Positions 1 to 7,747 of a stretch of DNA of 8,011 bases are shown here, piece by piece. The translations under genes were made by a program, and so were the position numbers. Source of the stretch: Pseudomonadota bacterium (lineage in GTDB: Bacteria > Pseudomonadota > Gammaproteobacteria > Steroidobacterales > Steroidobacteraceae); NCBI GenBank assembly GCA_021808035.1, contig JAKBCG010000106.1:1-8011 (forward strand), given 5' to 3'. Within the stretch, counting starts at the first letter, position 1; each line of letters opens with the position of its first letter. The notes beneath the pieces were generated by a model. That model did not search any database. It was not told the origin of the DNA and was given only the letters and a program-made list of their open reading frames with translations.

Positions 1-1
1 G

Positions 2-2023
<2,022 letters not shown>

Positions 2024-2032
2024 CGGTCGCTG

Positions 2033-2038
2033 GGAGGG
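2033..2038 (+). promoter_or_regulatory. Ribosome binding site of the small Cys-rich gene
   Basis: GGAGGG lies 7 bases before the ATG at 2046, within the 22-bp gap after maeB. It is a strong Shine-Dalgarno match and supports this short gene as genuinely translated. Confidence 0.75.
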
Positions 2039-2045
2039 CACGCGA

Positions 2046-2339
2046 ATGGTCGAGATCTATGAGGGCTGGCAGTGCATCGGCTGCGGCAAGATCGACGTCG
2101 ATCGACCGTGCCTCGGGATATGCCAGGATCGTCCGGTGCGCGTCGTGGTCGCCGAGGATTACGAGGCCCTCGCCGAACGCAGCCGCCGGCTCGAGTCGAT
2201 CGTGCGACGGCTCGTCTGGTCGACGCCGCGCCCGGGGAACTGGGAGCGGTCGTTCAAGGCGCTGCAGGCCGAGGCGATCGCGATGATGCGTGAGGCGGAT
2301 GGGGCGACGGAAACTCCAGGGGAGAATGCCAGTGGCTGA
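2046..2339 (+). CDS. Small conserved-looking protein with CxxC / CxxxC putative metal knuckle
   Basis: A 97-residue soluble protein; I cannot name its family with confidence. The N-terminus carries WQCIGCGKI followed by DRPCLGICQDR, giving Cys10, Cys13, Cys22 and Cys26. This four-cysteine pattern suits zinc, or less likely an Fe-S centre. Residues about 36-58 (EDYEALAERSRRLESIVRRL) look like a charged amphipathic helix, and a conserved-looking RPGNWERSFKALQAEA segment (about 62-77) follows. No signal peptide or membrane segment is visible. Support for it being real comes from the good ribosome site at 2033-2038, the ordered cysteine motif, and its fit between maeB (22 bp upstream) and metY (8 bp overlap). 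The cysteine arrangement resembles rubredoxin or zinc-ribbon knuckles, but a DNA-binding, electron-transfer or chaperone role cannot be chosen from sequence. Confidence 0.8.
   Translation: MVEIYEGWQCIGCGKIDVDRPCLGICQDRPVRVVVAEDYEALAERSRRLESIVRRLVWSTPRPGNWERSFKALQAEAIAMMREADGATETPGENASG
2318..2324 (+). promoter_or_regulatory. Ribosome binding site that fixes the metY start
   Basis: AGGGGAG ends 7 bases before a GTG at 2332, the right spacing. The nearby ATG at 2326 would leave only one base, and the open frame's first possible start at 2290 has no such site. The site therefore selects GTG 2332. It lies inside the 3' end of the small Cys-rich gene. Confidence 0.65.
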
Positions 2340-3639
2340 CGACGACAAGCGGAATTGGCGGTTCGAGACGATCGCGGTGCACGGCGGGTACTCGCCGGAT
2401 CCGACGACCAAGGCGGTCGCGGTCCCGATCTACCAGACGGTCGCGTACGCGTTCGACAGCGCCCAGCACGGCGCGGACCTGTTCGACCTGAAGGTTCCGG
2501 GCAACATCTACACCCGGATCATGAACCCGACCCAGGACGTGCTCGAGCAGCGCGTCGCCGCACTCGAGGGCGGTATCGCCGCGCTCGCGCTCGCGTCGGG
2601 GCAGGCGGCGGTGACCTATGCGATCCTCACGATCGCCGAGGCCGGCGACAACATCGTCGCCTCCAGCGCGCTCTACGGCGGAACCTACAACCTGCTTGCG
2701 CACACGCTGCCGCAGTACGGCATCCAGACCCGTTTCGCGGACTACCGCCGTCCCGAGACGTTCGACGGGTTGATCGACGATCGGACCAAGGCGGTGTTCG
2801 TCGAGTCGCTCGGCAACCCGCAGGGCAACGTGACCGACTTCGCGCGCGTCGCCGACGTCGCGCACCAGCACGGCGTGCCGCTGATCGTCGACAACACCGT
2901 GCCGACGCCGTATCTGTGCCGGCCGTTCGTGCACGGCGCCGACATCGTCGTGCATTCGCTGACCAAGTATCTCGGCGGGCACGGCACCAGCCTCGGCGGG
3001 GCGATCGTCGATTCCGGCAAGTTCCCGTGGCACCTGCACCCGCAGCGGTTCCGCCGGCTGAACGAGCCGGATCCGAGTTATCACGGGATGGTGTACACGC
3101 AGGCGCTCGGTCCCGCCGCGTACATCGGGCGGGCGCGGGTCGTGCCGTTGCGCAACACCGGCGCGGCGATCGCGCCGTTCAATGCGTTCTTGATCCTGCA
3201 GGGCATCGAGACACTGCCGCTCAGAATGGATCGGATCAGCGCGAACGCGGTCGCGATCGCGCGCCATCTGCGCGCGCACGACAAGGTGGCCTGGGTGAAC
3301 TACGCGGGTCTCGAGGACCATCCGGATCACGCCCTGGTGAAGAAGTACTTCGGCGGCAAGGCGTCGGGGTTGTTCACGTTCGGCGTGAAGGGATCCGCCG
3401 GCAGCGGCCGCGAGCGGGGTGCGCGGTTCCTCGACGGCTTGCGGTTGTTCACCCGGCTCGTGAACATCGGTGACGTGCGTTCGCTCGCGACCCATCCGGC
3501 GTCGACGACCCACCGGCAGCTGTCACCGGCGGAGCTTGCGCAGGCCGGCGTGACCGAGGATACGGTCCGCCTGTCGATCGGGATCGAGAACGTCGAGGAT
3601 CTGATCGCCGACCTCGACCACGCGCTGGCCGCGGTGTGA
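2332..3639 (+). CDS. metY: O-acetylhomoserine sulfhydrylase (MetY-type, PLP-dependent)
   Basis: A 435-residue Cys/Met-metabolism PLP enzyme expected to convert O-acetyl-L-homoserine plus sulfide to L-homocysteine and acetate in the cytoplasm. Numbered from GTG 2332: YTRIMNPT (60-67) and SGQAA (89-93) form the cofactor phosphate and substrate region, Asp187 in VDNTVPTPYL should pair with the PLP pyridine nitrogen, and Lys212 in SLTKYLGGHG is the Schiff-base lysine. The insertion at about 231-280 including NEPDPSYHG and the later NTGAAIAPFNAF are typical of the long MetY branch rather than cystathionine gamma-synthase. Length matches the family (about 425-440). The N-terminus ADDDKRNWRFETIAVHGG fits MetY, whereas the upstream Arg-rich extension from 2290 does not. 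It overlaps the small Cys gene by 8 bp and the next gene by stop/start. No SAM or Met riboswitch is visible. O-succinylhomoserine as substrate cannot be excluded. Confidence 0.93.
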   Translation: MADDDKRNWRFETIAVHGGYSPDPTTKAVAVPIYQTVAYAFDSAQHGADLFDLKVPGNIYTRIMNPTQDVLEQRVAALEGGIAALALASGQAAVTYAILTIAEAGDNIVASSALYGGTYNLLAHTLPQYGIQTRFADYRRPETFDGLIDDRTKAVFVESLGNPQGNVTDFARVADVAHQHGVPLIVDNTVPTPYLCRPFVHGADIVVHSLTKYLGGHGTSLGGAIVDSGKFPWHLHPQRFRRLNEPDPSYHGMVYTQALGPAAYIGRARVVPLRNTGAAIAPFNAFLILQGIETLPLRMDRISANAVAIARHLRAHDKVAWVNYAGLEDHPDHALVKKYFGGKASGLFTFGVKGSAGSGRERGARFLDGLRLFTRLVNIGDVRSLATHPASTTHRQLSPAELAQAGVTEDTVRLSIGIENVEDLIADLDHALAAV

Positions 3640-4892
3640 GCGCGGACGGATCATCGGCCGGGACGCGCGAGCCGCGTCCGGTGTTCATCGGCGGTCGCTG
3701 GATCACGCCGCGGTCGGACGTGGTTCATCGCGTCGAGGACCCGACCACGCGGACGGCGCTCGCCGAGATCGCCGAGACCGGCGCCGAGGACCTCGTGCTC
3801 GCGTGCGCCGCGGCGCGCGAGGCGCAGGATCAATGGCGGCGAACGCGCCCGAGCGAGCGGGCCGCGGCGCTCGCCGGCGTCGCGAGCGCGGTGCGGGCGG
3901 CGGGCGAGGCGCTCGCGATGACGCTGACCGAGGAGTCGGGGAGGCCGATCCGCGAGACGCGTGAGGAACTTGCGGCCGGGGTGCGATCGCTCGACGCGGC
4001 CGCCGAGCGGATCGCATCGTCGGACGCGACACCGGACCCTGGAACCCTCGACGGGGTCATCGCCGTCGCCGGCGGATTCGATCGGCCGATCGGCGCGTTC
4101 CTCGAGCTTGCGGGCGCGGCGATCGCGGACGGCGGGGCGGTGATCTGCAAACCGCCGGTCGAGGCACCGCTGTCGAGCCTCGCGCTCGCGGCGGCGTTCG
4201 CGCCGCTGCCGGCGGGGCTCGTCAACGTGATCACCGGGGACGTCGCAACGATCGAAGCGCTGGCGGCGGGCGGGGGCGTCGACCGGTTGTTCTTCGCGGA
4301 CACGACGGCGGATGCCGAGAGGCTGCGGCGGTTCGCGACCTGCGCGCTCGCACCGGTCGCGCCGCTCGAGGTGATCGCCTGCGTCGTCGACGACGGCGCG
4401 GATCTCGAGCGCGCGGCCGCGGGGGCGGTGGGGGTGGCGCTGCGCGGCGCGGGGCAGTGCGAGACGCCGCGCGCGCGGCTCTACGTGCACCGGCGAGTCG
4501 CAGCGGCGTTCGCCGATCAACTGCACCTGCGCGTCGCATTCCTCGAGGTCGGGGATCCGCGCAAGCCCGACACCGACCTTGGACCGCTGATCTCGCACGC
4601 CGCCATGCGCCGCGCCGAGGAGCAGGTCGCGCGGGCGCTGAAGGCGGGCGCGCGGCTCAAGCTCGGCGGCCTGGGCTTCCGGCCCTGGGGTCTCGCGGGA
4701 CACTTCTTCCAGCCGACGATCATCACCGAACCACCGCGCGGCAGCACCGCCGCGCTCGCCGGGTTCCGCGCGCCGGTGCTGTCGCTGGTGCCGTTCGAGG
4801 ACGCGCGGGATCTGGCCGAGGAACTTGCGCAGCGGCCGGCTCGCGTGCATCGGCTCGGCGCGGAGGAACCGGCGGTGCCGGTGTTCCGATGA
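3636..4892 (+). CDS. Aldehyde-dehydrogenase-superfamily protein, degenerate and C-terminally short (likely pseudoenzyme)
   Basis: A 418-residue protein with an ALDH scaffold. The N-terminus has VFIGGRWI (16-23), Lys172 sits in ICKPPVEAPLSSL where ALDHs have the NAD-contacting KPxxxTPL, and the late segment LEVGDPRKPDTDLGPLIS (303-320) is a good family match. Key positions look lost. The WNFP region is GGFDRP (146-151), with no oxyanion-hole Asn. The FTGS loop is FADT (220-223). ELGGK is reduced to LEVIA (244-248) with about three residues deleted. In GQxC the Cys (275) follows GQ directly, placing Glu276 in the catalytic slot. EIFGPV is AGFRAPV (375-381). It ends about 70-80 residues early, lacking the PFGGxKxSG region. 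The GTG start shares bases with the metY stop and has no ribosome site of its own, suggesting translational coupling; the 3' end overlaps the next gene by ATGA. The GC content is very high and the sequence Ala-rich. A structural or partner-binding role is inferred. Confidence 0.82.
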   Translation: MSADGSSAGTREPRPVFIGGRWITPRSDVVHRVEDPTTRTALAEIAETGAEDLVLACAAAREAQDQWRRTRPSERAAALAGVASAVRAAGEALAMTLTEESGRPIRETREELAAGVRSLDAAAERIASSDATPDPGTLDGVIAVAGGFDRPIGAFLELAGAAIADGGAVICKPPVEAPLSSLALAAAFAPLPAGLVNVITGDVATIEALAAGGGVDRLFFADTTADAERLRRFATCALAPVAPLEVIACVVDDGADLERAAAGAVGVALRGAGQCETPRARLYVHRRVAAAFADQLHLRVAFLEVGDPRKPDTDLGPLISHAAMRRAEEQVARALKAGARLKLGGLGFRPWGLAGHFFQPTIITEPPRGSTAALAGFRAPVLSLVPFEDARDLAEELAQRPARVHRLGAEEPAVPVFR

Positions 4893-5605
4893 GTGCGCCC
4901 GCCGAATCGCCGGACACCCGGTACGCCGAGCTCGTGCACGATGCGGAACGCGGCGGCCTCGCGTGTCGTGGCGGATTCCATCCTGGGCCGGACGATGCGG
5001 TGCCCGCGCTCCCGGACGGCACGCGGCCGGGCACGCTGGTGTTGCTCGGCTTCGTCGGCGACCGGCAGTGGGACGTATTCCGCCGCGCGCCCGAGGCGGC
5101 CGACGGATTGGCGGATCCGCTCGATCGCTGGTCGCGCCGGGTGATCGACGCGCTTGGCGCGCGCCACCAGGGGTTCGGCGTGTATCCGAACGAGGGACCC
5201 CCATGGTGGCCCTTCCAGCAGTGGGCGATGCGCGCGGAGCGGATCCACGCCTCGCCGCTCGGGATGCTGATCCATCCGGACTATGGTCTATGGCACGCGT
5301 ATCGCGGGGCGCTCATGTTCCCCGATCGGCTCGGATTGCCGCCGATCGAGTCGCGCCCGAGCCCATGCGAGCGCTGCGTCGACCGGCCGTGCCTGCGCGG
5401 CTGCCCGGTCGGAGCGTTCACGGGCACCGGGTACGACGTGGCCGCGTGCGCGAGCCACGTGCGCTCGGCCGCGCGCGTCGATTGTCTGGAGCAGGGCTGC
5501 GAGGCGAGGCGGCGCTGCCCCGTCGGCGCGGCGTACGCCTATCGACCGGACCACGCGGGCTTCCATATGCGCGCGTTCATCGGTCGGCGTCGAAGCGCCA
5601 AGTGA
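4889..5605 (+). CDS. 4Fe-4S ferredoxin-type protein with two cysteine clusters
   Basis: A 238-residue soluble protein whose C-terminal third resembles the Fe-S part of the COG1600 / epoxyqueuosine-reductase-like group, though it is not QueG itself. Cysteines 160, 163, 168 and 172 form CxxCxxxxCxxxCP, and Cys187, 199, 204 and 210 form a second set ending in RRCPVG. Eight ligands suffice for two [4Fe-4S] clusters, so an electron-transfer role is likely. The N-terminal 150 residues contain LVLLGFVG (50-57), GVYPNEGPPWWPFQQW (97-112) and LIHPDYGLWHAYRGALMF (127-144), with no signal peptide or membrane segment. A GAFTGTGYDV segment and a C-terminal FHMRAF look family-specific. The ATG overlaps the upstream TGA, and the only nearby GGAGG lies 22 bases away, so translation probably depends on coupling. 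The 3' end runs 29 bp into the opposite-strand NRDE gene. The redox partner is unknown. Confidence 0.85.
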   Translation: MSAPAESPDTRYAELVHDAERGGLACRGGFHPGPDDAVPALPDGTRPGTLVLLGFVGDRQWDVFRRAPEAADGLADPLDRWSRRVIDALGARHQGFGVYPNEGPPWWPFQQWAMRAERIHASPLGMLIHPDYGLWHAYRGALMFPDRLGLPPIESRPSPCERCVDRPCLRGCPVGAFTGTGYDVAACASHVRSAARVDCLEQGCEARRRCPVGAAYAYRPDHAGFHMRAFIGRRRSAK

Positions 5606-6341
5606 CGTGACCGGCCGGCGCGCCCGCGCGGTCCCAGGTCCACTCGCGAAAGTCGATCGTCCCGGTCCGGCTGCGCGTGATCAGGGTCGAGCAGCGCGTG
5701 CCGTATTCGGCGGAGCGGATGAATGCGCTCGACAACAGCCGCTCCCATTCGAGGCTCACGCCGGTGCGAGGCAGTTCCTCGTCCGCCGCCGGTTCCTCGT
5801 CGCGCAGCAGGTCGAGGATGCGTTGGGTGCGCGGCAAGTCCTCGAGCGCGGCCGCGAGACGCGACTTGGCCTTGCGGACCTTTGGCCATGGCGTATCGAG
5901 CAGGTGATTCGAGAGGCCGTAGATGCCGGGCGTGAGCGCGCGGCCCGCGGCACGCTCGCTCTCGTACACGCCGAGACGATCGCCGTCGGAGAACAGGAGG
6001 TTGAAACCGCTGTAGCGCGGTGCGATGCGATCGAGGGTATGCAGTTCCTCGTCGACGCTTTCCCGGCGGCCAAGCAGGTTGGCGACGAGTTCCCCGCGGC
6101 TCGGGGTCGGCGGCGGACGGGGCGGCGCGCCGCGGAAGTTGGTCAGCGCCGCGAACGCGCCCGCGCGGTTCACGCCGAGCCAGGTGCCGCCCGCGAGCAG
6201 ATCCCGCCCGGCGAGGATCGCGGGCTCGTCGGCCCACCATCGTGCCGCGGCGGCCGGGCGGTGGTGGAACTCGTCCCGATTGGCGGCGACGATCCACGGG
6301 AAGTCTGGATGCACCCGCCAGACCACGAGGATCAAGCACAT
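5577..6341 (-). CDS. NRDE / TANGO2-family protein
   Basis: A full-length 254-residue member of the NRDE family (PF05742), related to eukaryotic TANGO2. The N-terminus MCLILVVWRV keeps the conserved Cys2, followed by the name-giving NRDE at 21-24, GRDLLAGGTWLGVN (45-58), LTNFR (66-70), FNLL (113-116), YGLSNHLLDTPWPKV (141-155) and EYGTRCSTL (212-220) near the end. Length is normal for bacterial members. No signal peptide is seen, so it should be cytosolic. Biochemical function is not settled; eukaryotic homologues have been linked to heme trafficking, and the invariant Cys2 resembles an N-terminal nucleophile arrangement, which is only a suggestion here. The start is set by the exact family N-terminus. 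The upstream ribosome site is weak (CAGG, about 9-10 bases away), and the start codon lies inside a 12-bp palindrome. The lipoprotein gene ends 70 bp upstream. Confidence 0.93.
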   Translation of the reverse strand: MCLILVVWRVHPDFPWIVAANRDEFHHRPAAAARWWADEPAILAGRDLLAGGTWLGVNRAGAFAALTNFRGAPPRPPPTPSRGELVANLLGRRESVDEELHTLDRIAPRYSGFNLLFSDGDRLGVYESERAAGRALTPGIYGLSNHLLDTPWPKVRKAKSRLAAALEDLPRTQRILDLLRDEEPAADEELPRTGVSLEWERLLSSAFIRSAEYGTRCSTLITRSRTGTIDFREWTWDRAGAPAGHVTWRFDADR

Positions 6342-6349
6342 CTAGATGT
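6338..6349. repeat. Perfect 12-bp palindrome spanning the NRDE start codon
   Basis: ACATCTAGATGT reads the same on both strands and contains the NRDE initiation ATG (complement of 6339-6341). It could be a small operator or an mRNA structure hiding the start, or chance. No second copy was noticed in the window. Confidence 0.4.
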
Positions 6350-6411
6350 ACCTGAATTTCTCGCTGACGTGTCCCCCAATCCGCTCACGCCAATGCATAC
6401 CCAGGTGGAAA
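6342..6411. other. Intergenic gap between lipoprotein and NRDE genes
   Basis: Seventy bases between two - strand genes. I see no convincing terminator hairpin with a U-run. Read on the - strand, there is only a weak promoter-like pairing (TTGGGG, then an AAATTC-type element). Composition is lower in GC than the coding flanks. Confidence 0.5.
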
Positions 6412-6729
6412 CTACCTTGCCTCTGCGGTCGGCGCGGCTGGGCAGCGGTAGGCAATACCATCACTCGGTTCGCTCGCGAGGACACTTATGGTGATTAAAC
6501 CGGTATTCCCGCCGAACCCTACCACGCGATTACGAAAATTGAGTCCTGCGCTAAGGCCTTGCTCACTTGGCGGCAGGTTGATGTTACCCACCGGAGTGCA
6601 GCGGGCCACCTCCGCCGGATTGCGAGTCAGTCGCACCTGATTAGCCCCGGGCGCTGACACTATTGTGGCGCAGCTAGCCATTGCGCCGCTACAGCAAATC
6701 ACGATGATGCCACCAAGGAAACGCTGCAT
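6412..6729 (-). CDS. Small putative outer-membrane lipoprotein (DUF4156-like)
   Basis: A 105-residue exported protein. MQRFLGGIIVICCSGAMASC is a short signal peptide with one basic residue, a hydrophobic core and a MASC lipobox, so Cys20 is the likely lipidated residue; Ala follows, consistent with outer-membrane sorting. The lipobox has Met rather than Leu at -3, so cleavage by signal peptidase I cannot be excluded. The mature part carries GANQVRLT, Cys44 in ARCTPVGNI, a Gly/Asn-rich centre and a terminal DGIAYRCP with Cys96. This resembles the small DUF4156-type lipoproteins that have a V-xxC-xxxG segment and end in GxAYRC, and the two cysteines may form a disulfide. I chose ATG 6729 because it begins the signal peptide and has GGAGGG just upstream; an in-frame start at 6819 would add an Arg-rich stretch overlapping the CDF gene. 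GC is lower than in neighbouring genes. Function unknown. Confidence 0.75.
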   Translation of the reverse strand: MQRFLGGIIVICCSGAMASCATIVSAPGANQVRLTRNPAEVARCTPVGNINLPPSEQGLSAGLNFRNRVVGFGGNTGLITISVLASEPSDGIAYRCPAAPTAEAR

Positions 6730-6732
6730 AGA

Positions 6733-6738
6733 CCCTCC
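6733..6738 (-). promoter_or_regulatory. Ribosome binding site of the lipoprotein gene
   Basis: Read on the - strand, GGAGGG lies 3 bases before the ATG at 6729. Spacing is short but the match is strong, and it supports this start over the upstream in-frame alternative. Confidence 0.6.
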
Positions 6739-6740
6739 AT

Positions 6741-6766
6741 AAAGTTCCGATCTTGAATAGAACTTT
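6741..6766. repeat. Inverted repeat between CDF and lipoprotein genes
   Basis: AAAGTTC (6741-6747) and GAACTTT (6760-6766) are perfect 7-bp inverted arms around a 12-base AT-rich spacer. They lie just upstream of the lipoprotein ribosome site and 12 bp past the CDF stop. On the - strand no U-run follows, so it is a poor terminator in the direction of transcription; a 5'-UTR hairpin or a dyad operator is as plausible. Confidence 0.45.
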
Positions 6767-6778
6767 TTGGTATATCCG

Positions 6779-7747
6779 TTAGGCTTCGCGCGGGACCGCG
6801 GGCGCCGGCGTCGGCGCATGATCGAGGTCGGGGCGGCGATAGGGATCGACGTGGGTCATCACGTCGAGGACCCGATGGCGCTGCATCACGCGGCGACGGG
6901 CCTCGACTGCGATGTCGTGGCCGGCCTCCACGCTGAGGACCGCATCGACCTCGATATGGGCGTCCACGAAGATCAGGTCGCCCATCTTGCGGGTCCGCAG
7001 ATCGTGAACGCTGCGCACGCCCGGGGTCGCACTCAGCGTGTCGCGGATCGCGGCGACTTCGGCGATGTCGGCCGCACCGTCCATGAGGTCGTGCAGCGAT
7101 CGCCATGCGAATCGCCATCCCATCCGGGCGACGACGAGCCCGACGATCAACGCCGCGATCGGATCGAGCAGTCGATACCCGTACAGGTTGCCGACGATAC
7201 CGATCGCGACGACCAAGGAGGATGCGGCGTCGGAACGCGCGTGCCAGGCGTTCGCGGCCAGCAGCCCGGATTTGGCCCACTTCGCGATCGAGAGCAGGTA
7301 GCGGAACAGCGCCTCCTTGGCGATCAGCGCGACGCCGGCGACCCAGAGCGCGACCGCGCCGACGCGCGGAATCTGATCCGGCACCTCGATCTTGCGTAAC
7401 GCGCCCCAGAGCATGCCGGCGCCGACCGCGAGCAGCAACCCGCCGAGCGCGAGCGACGCGGCGGTTTCGAATCGCAGATGCCCGTAAGGGTGATCTTCGT
7501 CCGCACTGCGCAGGCTGTGGTGGCTCGCGAACAGCACGATGAAGTCGGACAGCAGGTCCGACAGCGAATGGATGCCGTCCGCGATCAGGCCTTGCGAACG
7601 TGCGATGAGGCCGATCGTGACCTGCGCGGACGCGAGTCCGGCGTTCACGGCGACGCTGACCCAGGTGCTGCGCCGGCCCGCACGGGCGCGCTGCGCCGTG
7701 AGCTCGGGCGAGTCGTCGGTGTCCTCGATGAACGGAGCGCGGAACAT
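6779..7747 (-). CDS. Cation diffusion facilitator (CDF) family divalent-metal transporter
   Basis: A 322-residue inner-membrane exporter of the YiiP/FieF type, expected to move Zn2+ or a similar divalent cation out of the cytoplasm by proton antiport. Hydrophobic segments fit six helices: about 28-48, 53-75, 96-116, 128-148, 175-190 and 194-210. The transport site is readable as His60 and Asp64 (DGIHSLSD) in helix 2 and His169 and Asp173 (WHARSD) in helix 5, an HD-HD set; FieF has Asp at the first position. HPYGHLRFE (86-94) is the usual loop after helix 2. The cytoplasmic domain begins near 215, with PGVRSVHDLRTRKMGD (242-257), FVDAHIEVD (260-268) and a late THVDP (298-302). The C-terminal tail is Pro/Ala-rich. 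The start ATG has no good ribosome site, and a possible -10 lies very close upstream. Metal specificity is inferred, since HD-HD favours zinc in studied members. Confidence 0.94.
   Translation of the reverse strand: MFRAPFIEDTDDSPELTAQRARAGRRSTWVSVAVNAGLASAQVTIGLIARSQGLIADGIHSLSDLLSDFIVLFASHHSLRSADEDHPYGHLRFETAASLALGGLLLAVGAGMLWGALRKIEVPDQIPRVGAVALWVAGVALIAKEALFRYLLSIAKWAKSGLLAANAWHARSDAASSLVVAIGIVGNLYGYRLLDPIAALIVGLVVARMGWRFAWRSLHDLMDGAADIAEVAAIRDTLSATPGVRSVHDLRTRKMGDLIFVDAHIEVDAVLSVEAGHDIAVEARRRVMQRHRVLDVMTHVDPYRRPDLDHAPTPAPAVPREA

Noticed and set aside
2290..2331. Upstream starts (GTG 2290, ATG 2326) for metY
   Set aside because: The added residues are Arg-rich and unlike MetY, and the AGGGGAG site is correctly spaced only for GTG 2332.
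2024..2345. Riboswitch or attenuator before metY
   Set aside because: The region is almost entirely coding for the small Cys-rich protein and shows no SAM-riboswitch-like architecture.
2254..3513. Long - strand open frame (419 codons) antisense to metY
   Set aside because: It is Arg/Asp-rich with no recognisable motif and lies opposite a clear PLP enzyme; typical of antisense frames in high-GC coding DNA.
4800..5000. Frameshift cutting off the C-terminal part of the ALDH-like gene
   Set aside because: Downstream frames contain no ALDH C-terminal motif such as PFGGxKxSG. The DNA after the stop is the N-terminus of the Fe-S gene, so the shortening is real.
3651..5204. Long - strand open frame (517 codons) antisense to the ALDH-like and Fe-S genes
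   Set aside because: Extremely Arg-rich with no family signature, and spans the ends of two genes. The + strand frames carry real ALDH and Fe-S motifs.
5283..6494. 403-codon + strand open frame across the NRDE gene
   Set aside because: Composition is Arg/Ala-biased without motifs, and the - strand frame matches the NRDE family from start to stop.
6741..6768. Rho-independent terminator after the CDF gene
   Set aside because: In the direction of CDF transcription the hairpin is AT-rich with a large loop and is not followed by a U-run; the T-run lies on the opposite strand, where no gene ends.
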